From the NCBI GenBank assembly GCA_041609995.1, contig JBFIPU010000046.1:1-19031 (forward strand): a DNA stretch of 19,031 nt, in the 5' to 3' direction. Source of the stretch: JABDOU01 sp041609995. Lineage in GTDB: Bacteria > Actinomycetota > Acidimicrobiia > Spongiisociales > SHLN01. How positions within the stretch are numbered: the stretch's first letter is position 1; every line of letters starts with the position of its first letter. This document shows, piece after piece, positions 1 through 7,110 of the stretch. The notes under the pieces are model-generated. The model was not told the origin of the DNA. It was given only the letters and a program-made list of their open reading frames with translations, and made no database searches. The position numbers and the translations under genes are program-made.

Positions 1-2
1 AA

Positions 3-287
3 GGCGACACCGGCACCAACCTGGTTCACCTGTTCGCCCAGTGGGGGCTCGAACAGCTCATCCTGGCCATCGTCGCCTGGGTCGTCATCGCCCGATACCA
101 GTTCCTCGTACCCTTCGTGCTGCTGCTCCAGCTCTTCGACTGGTTCATGCGCGGCGTGATCGGACTGATCAAGCCGCTCGTCGTCGACTCAATGCCGCCG
201 GGCGGGATCGGTAACATCGTTTTGGTGCCACTCGTTGCCGTCGCCTTGTGGTTCTCGCTCCCCCAGGCCACCGATCAAGTCACTTGA
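3..287 (+). CDS. C-terminal part of a small multi-pass membrane protein (5' end outside window)
   Basis: The reading frame is open from the left edge, with the first full codon at base 3, and ends at TGA 285-287, giving 94 visible residues. Three hydrophobic segments can be seen, around residues 17-32, 36-58 and 70-85. The second contains the string LVPFVLLLQLFDWF, and a short loop with MPPGG separates it from the third. There are no catalytic motifs. The composition resembles small uncharacterised actinobacterial integral membrane proteins, but I cannot name a family. The gene is truncated by the window edge, so total length, start and operon partners are unknown. It is clearly coding: the frame has GC-rich third positions and the other frames do not give a comparable hydrophobic pattern. 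About 240 bp separate it from the next gene. Confidence 0.7.
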   Translation, partial: GDTGTNLVHLFAQWGLEQLILAIVAWVVIARYQFLVPFVLLLQLFDWFMRGVIGLIKPLVVDSMPPGGIGNIVLVPLVAVALWFSLPQATDQVT

Positions 288-528
288 ACCAACCGGCGTC
301 GGCCGCCCTCGACTGATCATGTATACACCGTTACCGGCGACGAGCCCATTCGTTGGATTGAAATCCGAAGCGAAATCGAGAACGAGGCGTTGCTCGAGCC
401 CAGCCGACCCACGAAATGACTGGTACGGATTCCCAGGTCGTATGCCTCTAAGCGTCTACATGCGCCGATTGGCGTAATGGGGGGCGGGAGCGGGACATTC
501 CCGTCCTGGATTGAGAAGGGAGGCGCAC

Positions 529-1221
529 ATGGCTCAAACAGTGGAAGCGCGCAAGGTCGTGTTCACACCGACGAGCCAGAAGATCGGTGGGATCACCGGC
601 ATCGTGTTCGCGGTGCTCCTGGCGTTGGATCTGTTCGCCGGGTCCTGGCCGGAGTTCACCGACCCCATCGCCGACATCAGGACCTTTTTTGTCGACAACG
701 CAACGACGCTGCTGGTTGTCGGCTGGGCCGAGGCGCTGCTGATGACGTTCGTGTTTCTGTTCTTTGCCGCGTGCCTACGAGATACGCTGGCGTGGTCCGA
801 GACAGTGCCGACGGAGTTTCCGCGGCTCACGTTTGCCGGCGGCATCGTCGCCGCCTCGATCGCTATCACCGCGACCATTCCGACCATGGCTGTTGTGGTT
901 AGCGGAGCAGTGGTTGATGATGGGATCCTGCGTTTCGTGATGTACATGGACGCTGTGGCCTATGGGCTTGTCTTTGCCGTCGGCTTTGCGCTCATGGCAT
1001 TTGCCGCATCGGTCGTGATCATTCGAACGGGCGCTCTGGCGCGGTGGCTTGGCTGGCTGGGTTTGACTAGTGCTGCGGCTCTGGTCATTGGAGGCTTGTG
1101 GATCGTGAGTGGCGAGGTCACCGGGCCTTTCGCGATCGTCGAATACACAGGACTCATGCTGTGGCTGGTGTGGGCCCTTGCGGTGGGCATCGATATGGTG
1201 AGGAGAACTCGCGTCACGTGA
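529..1221 (+). CDS. Six-helix integral membrane protein (DUF4386-like)
   Basis: This is a 230-residue protein with about six membrane helices, near residues 20-38, 59-82, 100-126, 142-167, 173-193 and 203-222. The soluble N-terminus and the C-terminal end (DMVRRTRVT) are basic, consistent with cytoplasmic ends. The pattern (an initial helix, a short extracellular segment with acidic residues and Trp, then five further helices) resembles the DUF4386-type membrane proteins of Actinobacteria, whose function is unknown. That family match is inferred from the overall look only. I chose ATG 529 because an AGGGAGG ribosome-binding site lies 6 bases upstream at 516-522; an in-frame TTG at 511 would place this site inside the gene. 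The gene appears monocistronic and is followed 14 bases after its stop by a strong hairpin. Confidence 0.8.
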   Translation: MAQTVEARKVVFTPTSQKIGGITGIVFAVLLALDLFAGSWPEFTDPIADIRTFFVDNATTLLVVGWAEALLMTFVFLFFAACLRDTLAWSETVPTEFPRLTFAGGIVAASIAITATIPTMAVVVSGAVVDDGILRFVMYMDAVAYGLVFAVGFALMAFAASVVIIRTGALARWLGWLGLTSAAALVIGGLWIVSGEVTGPFAIVEYTGLMLWLVWALAVGIDMVRRTRVT

Positions 1222-1234
1222 CATCCTGACGTCC

Positions 1235-1259
1235 AATCAGGGGGCAACGCCCCCTGATT
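1235..1259 (+). terminator. Perfect 11-bp-arm hairpin after the membrane protein gene
   Basis: The arms AATCAGGGGGC (1235-1245) and GCCCCCTGATT (1249-1259) are perfectly complementary around a 3-base AAC loop. The hairpin starts 13 bases after the stop codon of the membrane protein gene. There is no long T tract on either strand, so it may be a non-canonical (I-shaped) terminator or an mRNA-stabilising hairpin. Its symmetry means it could also serve transcripts coming from the convergent hydrolase gene. Confidence 0.7.
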
Positions 1260-1519
1260 CGACGCGATGGGGGCAAACCCAAGAAGGTGAGGGGAATGTG
1301 GTGGGTCACCAGACGCTCGGGTTGAACTTGTATCTTCTGGTTGGCAGGAAACCGGGACGCTGATGGCTTTGACACGTTCTCGATCTGTCGCCCCACTGAG
1401 ACCACTCCGATTGTCTGCGCCATGTAATTGTTGAACGCTGTCGAACAGGTAGCCGTGCTTGGTTCGGCAGCCGGGTCGTCGAGTGCCCAAATCGGATGGC
1501 GTCCCCGTAGCTCGTACCG
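1260..1519. other. Intergenic stretch with no supported gene
   Basis: Together with the hairpin this makes a gap of almost 300 bases between two convergent genes. Several open frames cross it on the minus strand (for example 1214-1423), but none has a Shine-Dalgarno site, a recognisable motif or a plausible amino-acid composition. No tRNA fold was found on either strand. It may be a decayed sequence or a long shared 3' region. Confidence 0.5.
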
Positions 1520-2329
1520 CTAACCACTCGCCCACTGGTCGACAAACCTGTGCACGGCCTCGACAACGGCTGGTCCTGACACCAATTCCCAGTCGTTGTG
1601 ATCGCCGCCCTCGATGATCAGGAGCTCCTTGGGTCCTGGTGATGCCGTGTAGATCGCCTTGCTCTGCTGGAGAGGAACGATCGAGTCGGCGTCGCCGGCG
1701 ATCACGAGGGTGGGCACCTGCAGGCGGGCGATGACGTCGATCGGGGCGAAGCGATCCCGCAGAAGGGCCGAAACCGGGAGCACGGGGTAGTGGTGACGGC
1801 CCAGCTCGACCATCGACGTGAACGGCGAACGGAGTACGAGGGCCGCCGGAGGACGGGCGCCGGCCAGATCGACGGCCACCGCCGAGCCCAGCGACTCCCC
1901 GAAATACACGGTGGGGGCTTCGGGAGCGGTGCGCTCGACGAATGCCGCCGCCGCGTCGGCATCACGTCGTAATCCTGCTTCGGAGGGACTGCCGGGATTG
2001 CCGCCGTAGCCCCGGTAATCGGTGAGAAGCACGCCGGCCCCATGACCCGCCAGCGCCTCGCCGAGGCCGAGTCGTCCTGCCCGGTTGCCGGCGTTGCCGT
2101 TGAACACGACGATGACGGGTTGGTCGTCCTCGGGCGGCCGGTACCAGGCGATGAGGGTCAGCCCATCTTCCGTGTCATAGCCGACCTCGTGCCAGCCGGC
2201 GGCGTCCAGCCGGGGGGCGGCTGTGTCGGGAAAGTAGATGAGCTGGCGCTGGGTCGCCCAGATCAATCCCAGAAATGCCGCACCTGCTCCAATGATCGTC
2301 AGCCAAATCAAGATCTGCCGCCTCCTCAT
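1520..2329 (-). CDS. Membrane-anchored alpha/beta hydrolase, Bem46/ABHD13-like
   Basis: This 269-residue protein has an N-terminal signal anchor (basic RRR followed by a hydrophobic helix at about residues 6-24) and an alpha/beta hydrolase domain. Visible landmarks are the oxyanion-loop motif FNGNAGNR (76-83), the sequence DYRGYGGNPGSPSE, the nucleophile elbow GESLG (144-148, Ser146), the acid in GDADSIVP (Asp215 likely) and the base in GGDHNDW (His244). This order and the GNAGN motif are typical of the Bem46/ABHD13 branch (COG1073-type serine hydrolases), whose substrates are generally unknown. The catalytic domain probably faces the outside of the membrane. The ATG at 2329 has only a weak AGGG upstream. 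The gene converges with the membrane protein gene to its left and diverges from the cyclotransferase-like gene to its right. Confidence 0.88.
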   Translation of the reverse strand: MRRRQILIWLTIIGAGAAFLGLIWATQRQLIYFPDTAAPRLDAAGWHEVGYDTEDGLTLIAWYRPPEDDQPVIVVFNGNAGNRAGRLGLGEALAGHGAGVLLTDYRGYGGNPGSPSEAGLRRDADAAAAFVERTAPEAPTVYFGESLGSAVAVDLAGARPPAALVLRSPFTSMVELGRHHYPVLPVSALLRDRFAPIDVIARLQVPTLVIAGDADSIVPLQQSKAIYTASPGPKELLIIEGGDHNDWELVSGPAVVEAVHRFVDQWASG

Positions 2330-2393
2330 GGATCAACCCTAAGTCGAGCCGTCCCGGGGTTTCCAAGCTTGTCGAACCAATCTCATCTAAGTG

Positions 2394-2405
2394 GGCGGCG
2401 CCGCC
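2394..2405. repeat. 12-bp perfect palindrome in a divergent promoter region
   Basis: GGCGGCGCCGCC is self-complementary over 12 bases and lies between the divergent hydrolase (start 2329) and cyclotransferase-like gene (start 2536). It could be a dyad operator. In GC-rich DNA a short all-GC palindrome can also arise by chance, so this is weak. Confidence 0.3.
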
Positions 2406-2535
2406 AGGGACGAAGAACGGCGAGGGCGAGTATGACAACCTCTCTGAGGACTTTTCGGGGATCATCCCACTACATGCTCTGCAATCTCGTGTACTTTGCC
2501 ACGCAGTGACTGATTCCGAATGAAGCCGAGGTCCC

Positions 2536-2871
2536 ATGGAGACACTGTTCGTCTATGGATCCCTCCAACCAGGCGGAAGCAACGAGCATGTTCTGGCGGG
2601 CATCGAGGGCGAATGGCAGCCCGCCACCATCAAGGGGCGACTCGTCGAAGCGGGGTGGGGAGCGGGCATCGGGTATCCGGGTCTGATGATCGAGGAGAGC
2701 GGCGAAGATGTTCGTGGATACGTCCTGCACTCCTCGGGCCTGAGCGCCAGGTGGCCCCAGCTGGACAGGTTTGAAGGTCCGGCATACGAGCGCACGGTGG
2801 CGTCCGTGACGCTCGCGAACGGTGAAGTGGTCGAGGCTCACGTCTACGTCATTCGGGTACCTGACGGTTAG
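2536..2871 (+). CDS. Gamma-glutamylcyclotransferase-fold (AIG2-like) protein
   Basis: This is a 111-residue protein covering one complete GGCT/AIG2-like domain. It opens with METLFVYGSLQPGG, the characteristic substrate-binding YGSL loop (Tyr7-Leu10). It also has the conserved LDRFEGPAYER segment, in which Glu80 sits where the catalytic acid of the family lies, before the closing beta strands. Family members cyclise gamma-glutamyl groups to 5-oxoproline (for example from gamma-glutamyl amines or peptides); the substrate here cannot be told from sequence. It is a cytoplasmic protein with no signal. The ATG at 2536 is supported by a GAGG five bases upstream (2528-2531). A 7-bp-arm hairpin follows the stop, so it is probably transcribed alone. 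Confidence 0.88.
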   Translation: METLFVYGSLQPGGSNEHVLAGIEGEWQPATIKGRLVEAGWGAGIGYPGLMIEESGEDVRGYVLHSSGLSARWPQLDRFEGPAYERTVASVTLANGEVVEAHVYVIRVPDG

Positions 2872-2895
2872 TCGCCCAGTTCTCTTTCGAGGGCA

Positions 2896-2912
2896 TCTCC
2901 AGCGGCTGGAGA
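2896..2912 (+). terminator. Short hairpin after the cyclotransferase-like gene
   Basis: TCTCCAG (2896-2902) and CTGGAGA (2906-2912) are perfectly complementary around a CGG loop, 24 bases after the stop codon. No T tract follows, so it may be a weak terminator or a 3'-end hairpin. Confidence 0.5.
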
Positions 2913-2993
2913 AGACCCGGTCCCGCAGTGGTCGATCGACCCGTGAGCGAGCCCTGACAAGGGATCGAGGTTCATACCCGCCGCGGACTTGGG

Positions 2994-2999
2994 TAACTT
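2994..2999 (+). promoter_or_regulatory. Candidate -10 element of a leaderless CBS-protein transcript
   Basis: TAACTT ends 6 bases before the ATG at 3006. This is the distance at which transcription would start on the A of the start codon. No Shine-Dalgarno sequence precedes the gene, which fits a leaderless mRNA. No good -35 hexamer is visible. Confidence 0.4.
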
Positions 3000-3005
3000 G
3001 AGTCC

Positions 3006-3860
3006 ATGAGTGTGGCCGACGCCTTGGCGTCAACTCCTGTTTCCAGTCTCGATCTGTCCCGCTTCGTGTCCGTCGACCCGGACGCTTCTGTCGCAGAGAC
3101 AGTCGAGGCGATGCGGGACGCCGGGCGCTCCTGTGCCTGCATCGTGGACGGGGCAACGCTGGTGGGCATCTTTACACAACGTGACGTCTTGCAGCGCGTG
3201 ATCGGACGGCCCAGCACCTGGGATCGGCCCATCACCGAAGAAATGACTGGTTCGGTCAGAACGATGCTCGAAACCGCTTCGGCCTCGGACGGGCTGGCCA
3301 TCATGAACGATTGGTGGGTGCGCAGTGTTCCCGTCTTGGATGGCGAATCGCGATTCGTCGGCAACCTCTCGTTCTATACGATGATCCGGACCATTGGTGG
3401 CATGCTGGCAACACGCATCGACGAGTCGTCGCAGCAAGCAACGTCGGACCATGGGCTGGCGTTTGTGGATTTCACGGGCCTCAACACTTCCGCTCCGGTG
3501 ATGGTGGGCATGGACGATTCGGTCGAAGTCGCCGCCCACCACATGAAGGCACGCTGCATCGGATCCGTGCTCGTGACCGACGATCACAGTCAGCTGGTCG
3601 GCGTGCTCAGTGAGTTCGATCTACAAATGGAAATCGGTTGCGACACGGGCGATCTGTCCAAGATCCCCGTCAAACAGGTGATGACGGCAGATCCGGTCGT
3701 GCTGGCGGCTCGCTCGCCCATCGCCGACGCCATCACCCAAATCATCGAGCACGAGTTCTCCCACGTTCCTCTGGTCGGCGAATCGGGTCGTCCCGTCGGC
3801 GTGGCGTCATTCCGAGACATCGCGGCATACGTCGAGGCCAGCCTCGCGGCGCTCGGGTAG
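3006..3860 (+). CDS. Protein with four CBS domains
   Basis: This 284-residue soluble protein is made almost entirely of four CBS repeats, i.e. two Bateman modules, at roughly residues 15-70, 82-132, 162-212 and 225-282. Repeat hallmarks are the strings LVGIFTQRDVLQRVI (end of CBS1), VRSVPVLDGESRFVGNLSF (CBS2), CIGSVLVTDDHSQLVGVLSE (CBS3), and VKQVMTADPVVLA plus SHVPLVGESGRPVG (CBS4). Bateman modules bind adenine nucleotides or S-adenosylmethionine and usually regulate a partner enzyme, channel or transporter. No catalytic domain is fused here, so it is likely a stand-alone sensor. The TQRD and SFRD signatures are typical ribose/phosphate contacts in AMP-binding CBS sites. The start is preceded by a TANNNT box rather than a ribosome-binding site. 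It converges on the phosphoesterase gene across 60 bases. Confidence 0.9.
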   Translation: MSVADALASTPVSSLDLSRFVSVDPDASVAETVEAMRDAGRSCACIVDGATLVGIFTQRDVLQRVIGRPSTWDRPITEEMTGSVRTMLETASASDGLAIMNDWWVRSVPVLDGESRFVGNLSFYTMIRTIGGMLATRIDESSQQATSDHGLAFVDFTGLNTSAPVMVGMDDSVEVAAHHMKARCIGSVLVTDDHSQLVGVLSEFDLQMEIGCDTGDLSKIPVKQVMTADPVVLAARSPIADAITQIIEHEFSHVPLVGESGRPVGVASFRDIAAYVEASLAALG

Positions 3861-3920
3861 TCGTCCCCTCGTCATTACCACCGGTCCGGGTACTCAAGGC
3901 CGTCCGCGATCCATCAGCGA

Positions 3921-5921
3921 TCAATCGGCTACCGGCAGGCCTGTCCCGAAGCTGCGGAGCTCGACGTCGGCCAGGCCCTGGCTGTTGGTGTTGCTGAGGA
4001 AGAAACGGTCGTCGGACGGCCGGTAGATGCCCACCGAGTCCTTTCCGTCGCCGTCCCAATCGGCAACGATGATCGAATCGAAAGCGGCGCCGTAAAAGAA
4101 TTCGACAAATGCGGGGGCGGTGGCGTGCTGATCGCTCAGGTAGGCGAAGCCGGTTTGTGCGCGGTGGAGACCGACGTTGTCGATGCCGTCCCCGTCCCAG
4201 TCTCCGGCAAACGGCCGGTCCGCCGGGTTGCCGAAGTAGTAGGACATTTCCGCTGTGGTCGTGCTCAAGACGTTCGATATGAAGACCCTTCCCTCCGTCT
4301 GCCGATAGATCGAAATCGTGTCGCAGCCATCGCCGTTCCAGTCGCCCGCAATGGGGACATCGCCGTCCATACCGAAGAAGAAGTCGATGTCGGCCGGCCC
4401 GGTGGAATTGTCGTTTTTCAGGTAGACGAAACCGTTGGACCGCCGATACATCCCAACGGTGGAGACGCCGTCACAGTCCCAGTCGCCATATAGGGGGGTG
4501 TCGCCCGGGTTGCCGTAATAGAAATACTCGAGCCCTCCATCGCCGCTTCTCAGGACCCACTGGCCCGACGCCGGGTCGGCCAGCCCCAGGTCCGCCGAGA
4601 TCTCCGGCTCCGGCTCGGCGGCGATGGTGAACGAATCGATCGGCCTTCCGTCAGCTCCCACGTATGTCACCTGCAACCCTTGCTTGGACACGTCGACGCG
4701 AGCGAAGCCGGGCACTGCCGGTGGGCTGGTGTGTTCGGCGAAACCTGCCGCTACGACGGGATGGGGCCAGCCGGGGCTCGAGACACCCACGATGCCTTCA
4801 CCGCCGGCGCCCGATATCACCTGAACGACGCCTGCCCCCTGTTCGTACTCGCGATCGGTGTCCGCGACGAAGGTCGGCGTGGAGCCGCTGTAACCGGTGA
4901 GCGGGTAGGTCCAGCCATAGCTGTGCGAATGGCCGACCAACAGGAGATCGACCTCCTCTTCGACCAGCAAGGGCACGAGGTCCCGGTAGTACTCCCTGAT
5001 CTCGGCTATTCGGTCCGGTGCCCCGGTCACGGGGTGGTGGAGCGCTACGATCTTCCAACGGTTGTGGGAGGCGGCCAGGTCGGCTCGCATCCACGCAAGG
5101 ACCTGGCTGGTCAATGACTTTTCGTTCGAATCGACGACGGTGAAGTGAGCCATGCCGTAGTCGAACGAGTAGTTGTGTTCGGGAGGAAAGCTCGGGGGCG
5201 CCGACGCCGGGGCATTGACTCCGGCCACCTGGACCGGGTTGGCATAGGCAGCCCGGAATCCGATGCCGCCATCAAAATCAACATCGTGGTTTCCTGTCGC
5301 GGCGTAATCGACGTGGGATGCGTTCCACGCGACCGCGGCCGGCGCCGTGTCTCTTCTGAACCGAAGGTCGTAGTCGGCGTGCGTTCCACTCGGGTAGGCG
5401 TTGTCTCCCAGAAGCAATGCAAACGCCGATCCCGAGTTGTTGATCGCCGACTGAACCTGGTTGAACGCGGCGATGGAGGACGCCTCGGCCGAATCACCGT
5501 AGGCGGCGAATCTGAACGGGGTCGGGGAGCCCGGCGGGAGGCGGGTCCGAAACTCGGCTTCGTACGAGGAGGCGCCGTATCGCACCCGGTACCGGTATAA
5601 CTCGTCGAAGTCCAGGTCCCGCACCACGACCGAATGGTTGACGCGTCCGTCGCCGACCGCCACGGCGATGATGGCAGGCAGCTCGGTCCATGCAGTTGAC
5701 TCTGCGTGTCGGTATTCGAAGGTGAACGGGTCTCTCGGCATGCCGAGCGACTGCCAAATGACCTCGACCTGGTCTCCGCCCGCACCCGGGTAGCCGACCA
5801 GCGGCGCATTGCCGAGTTGCAGGTACGGCTCGCGGATCACGGCACCGTCTTCTGCGGCGGCCCCCGCAGCCGGCAGCACGGTTAGCGCGGCAAGGAGGAA
5901 AGCGGCCAGACGTCCCTTCAA
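3921..5921 (-). CDS. Secreted purple-acid-phosphatase-like metallophosphoesterase with C-terminal DWDGDG repeats
   Basis: This is a secreted protein of about 666 residues. Residue numbers below count from an alternative upstream TTG at 5933. A signal peptide (KGR, then AAFLLAALTVLPAAGAAA) precedes a fibronectin-III-like region (about 32-132) and a calcineurin-type phosphoesterase domain (about 138-390). Metal-ligand motifs are all present: YGDS (Asp147), LLGDNAYP (Asp177, Asn178), GNHD (214-217), ALHHP (His299/300) and GHSHS (334-338). This arrangement matches purple acid phosphatase-like enzymes that hydrolyse phosphate esters outside the cell. Residues 478-665 form four repeats. I prefer TTG 5921 as the start because GGGGA lies 5 bases upstream and the signal peptide then begins directly with Met-Lys-Gly-Arg; TTG 5933 is the alternative. 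No ATG or GTG is available. The gene is convergent with the CBS gene and divergent from the TIM-barrel gene. Confidence 0.88.
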   Translation of the reverse strand: MKGRLAAFLLAALTVLPAAGAAAEDGAVIREPYLQLGNAPLVGYPGAGGDQVEVIWQSLGMPRDPFTFEYRHAESTAWTELPAIIAVAVGDGRVNHSVVVRDLDFDELYRYRVRYGASSYEAEFRTRLPPGSPTPFRFAAYGDSAEASSIAAFNQVQSAINNSGSAFALLLGDNAYPSGTHADYDLRFRRDTAPAAVAWNASHVDYAATGNHDVDFDGGIGFRAAYANPVQVAGVNAPASAPPSFPPEHNYSFDYGMAHFTVVDSNEKSLTSQVLAWMRADLAASHNRWKIVALHHPVTGAPDRIAEIREYYRDLVPLLVEEEVDLLLVGHSHSYGWTYPLTGYSGSTPTFVADTDREYEQGAGVVQVISGAGGEGIVGVSSPGWPHPVVAAGFAEHTSPPAVPGFARVDVSKQGLQVTYVGADGRPIDSFTIAAEPEPEISADLGLADPASGQWVLRSGDGGLEYFYYGNPGDTPLYGDWDCDGVSTVGMYRRSNGFVYLKNDNSTGPADIDFFFGMDGDVPIAGDWNGDGCDTISIYRQTEGRVFISNVLSTTTAEMSYYFGNPADRPFAGDWDGDGIDNVGLHRAQTGFAYLSDQHATAPAFVEFFYGAAFDSIIVADWDGDGKDSVGIYRPSDDRFFLSNTNSQGLADVELRSFGTGLPVAD
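3939..4502 (-). repeat. Four in-frame 47-residue repeats (141-nt period) in the phosphoesterase
   Basis: Four consecutive units of exactly 47 residues fill the C-terminal end. Each begins near D-x-P and carries GDWDGDG (variants DWDCDG, DWNGDG, DWDGDG, DWDGDG), followed by an -xVGxYR- strand, an x-FxLSN- strand and an aromatic FFFG/YYFG/FFYG strand. The Asp-rich loop resembles the calcium-binding loops of FG-GAP/VCBS beta-propeller blades. A half unit (QWVLRSGDGG up to YFYYGNPG) precedes the first full copy, as if a propeller blade were closed by circular permutation. The role is probably adhesion or stabilisation outside the cell. Confidence 0.85.
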
Positions 5922-5927
5922 GGCTGT

Positions 5928-5969
5928 CCCCAAGTCGCTATGCCCAAGCCGCTATCCCCACGTCCCTGA
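5928..5969. repeat. 14-bp tandem repeat, three copies, at the phosphoesterase 5' end
   Basis: Three units follow each other with an exact 14-bp period: CCCCAAGTCGCTAT (5928-5941), GCCCAAGCCGCTAT (5942-5955) and the more diverged CCCCACGTCCCTGA (5956-5969). A partial fourth copy, CCCCAAGTCCCCTC, starts at 5986, two bases out of register. They lie just upstream of the preferred TTG start of the phosphoesterase, on its leader. They could be repeated operator half-sites or a slippage-prone repeat. Confidence 0.6.
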
Positions 5970-6186
5970 CCGCTGAACGTCGAGGCCCCAAGTCCCCTCA
6001 CCGGCTGATGCCAATCTGCCCACCAGTGCTCGTCCCCGGCCACCCGCGCATGAGCGCGTCTAGTCCCAAATCCTGTGGGCGACTCTACTACGTTCCGTGG
6101 TCATACTTCCCCGGGGCCGGTTGGGCCGTGCCGCTCTCCCAGCAATTGGTCGCGCCGGCGAAATCGGAGACTATGGTCGGTAGCCG

Positions 6187-7059
6187 ATGAGGATCGGGCT
6201 CAAACTCGAACTCGACTTCGCCGAGCGGGAGAGTTATCACCGGCTGCTGGGCGGCCGGGCGGTACCGGACCGATTGGCGGGTCTCGGTGTCGAGGCCGCC
6301 GAGTTGCCGGTCGGCCCGGCGAGTGACCTCGAATACGCTGCCCAACAGGCCGAGCTGTGCCGCCGCGCCGGGCTCCGTCTGTCGTTTCATCCGTACACGG
6401 AGATGGATGAAGCGAACCCGACGCATTTCGACGGCCCTCGATCTACCGCTGCGATCGTTCACGAGCGGTTTCTGTTGTTGGCGGCCGCGTTATCGAACAA
6501 GCAGGGCGCAACCGTCGTGAACATCCACCCGGCGGCGGCCGTGACCTCGGATCCGGAGACCCGGGATCTGCTGGTCGAGCGATCGGCAGCATTCTTCTCG
6601 TGGGCCAAGAGATGGTGTGACGAGAACGCTCCGCTGGTCCACCCTGTCACCGAGCTGCAGGTCGCACCTGATCCGGGGGAGAAGCTGGTGAGAATCGGCG
6701 ACAATCCGGCCGAACTGGCGAGGATTGCGAAACTCAGCGGCGTCGGGGTGTGTTGGGATGTAGGACATGCGGAGTGGAACCATCGTCGCTTCGGTATGAG
6801 CCGGGATCCGGGGCCGCTATGGAACCAGATCGCCCACGTGCACTGCCACGACGTGAATTCCGGCGACCACCGGCCACTGCGAAACGGTGACGCACACTGG
6901 CGCCGATTTCTCCAACGCCTGATGGGAACCGGCTACCAGGGGACCGTCGTCATCGAGGTGACCGCCGCCACCTTCGTCGAGGCCGGCGGCTTGGATGCTC
7001 TCATTGAGTCGCTCGCCGCCGTCCGCTCGGCGACCGTGGTCGGGCGGGAGGAACTGTGA
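6187..7059 (+). CDS. Xylose isomerase-like / AP-endonuclease-2-fold TIM-barrel protein
   Basis: This 290-residue cytoplasmic protein has the pattern of the AP_endonuc_2 TIM-barrel superfamily (sugar isomerases/epimerases and endonuclease IV-like enzymes). Likely divalent-metal ligands sit at strand ends: His68 (SFHPYTE), His114 (VNIHPAA), Glu156 (VTELQ), Asp191 and His194 (CWDVGHAEWN), the HVHCHDV stretch (His219, His221), Asp227-His228, and Glu257 (VVIEV). The SFHPYT segment and the H-x-C-H-D-V stretch are typical of this fold. It is not clearly endonuclease IV, which has other signature sequences; a sugar-phosphate isomerase or an unknown metal enzyme is as likely. No ribosome-binding site precedes ATG 6187. 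TATGGT at 6172-6177, nine bases upstream, may be a promoter element. The gene converges with the potassium channel across about 50 bases. Confidence 0.82.
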   Translation: MRIGLKLELDFAERESYHRLLGGRAVPDRLAGLGVEAAELPVGPASDLEYAAQQAELCRRAGLRLSFHPYTEMDEANPTHFDGPRSTAAIVHERFLLLAAALSNKQGATVVNIHPAAAVTSDPETRDLLVERSAAFFSWAKRWCDENAPLVHPVTELQVAPDPGEKLVRIGDNPAELARIAKLSGVGVCWDVGHAEWNHRRFGMSRDPGPLWNQIAHVHCHDVNSGDHRPLRNGDAHWRRFLQRLMGTGYQGTVVIEVTAATFVEAGGLDALIESLAAVRSATVVGREEL

Positions 7060-7110
7060 CCGTCGAACCCGCCACCTTCTCGGCACCCTCGAGCGCAATC
7101 CCAAGCCCCT

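Noticed and set aside
235..477. 80-codon plus-strand frame after the partial membrane protein
   Set aside because: It begins inside the membrane protein frame in another phase, has Pro/Arg/Ser-rich composition and has no ribosome-binding site.
960..1535. 191-codon minus-strand frame across the membrane protein gene and the following gap
   Set aside because: Over half is antisense to a clear membrane protein gene. The remainder has no ribosome-binding site, no motif and random-looking composition. I considered a transposase remnant but saw no DDE or helix-turn-helix pattern.
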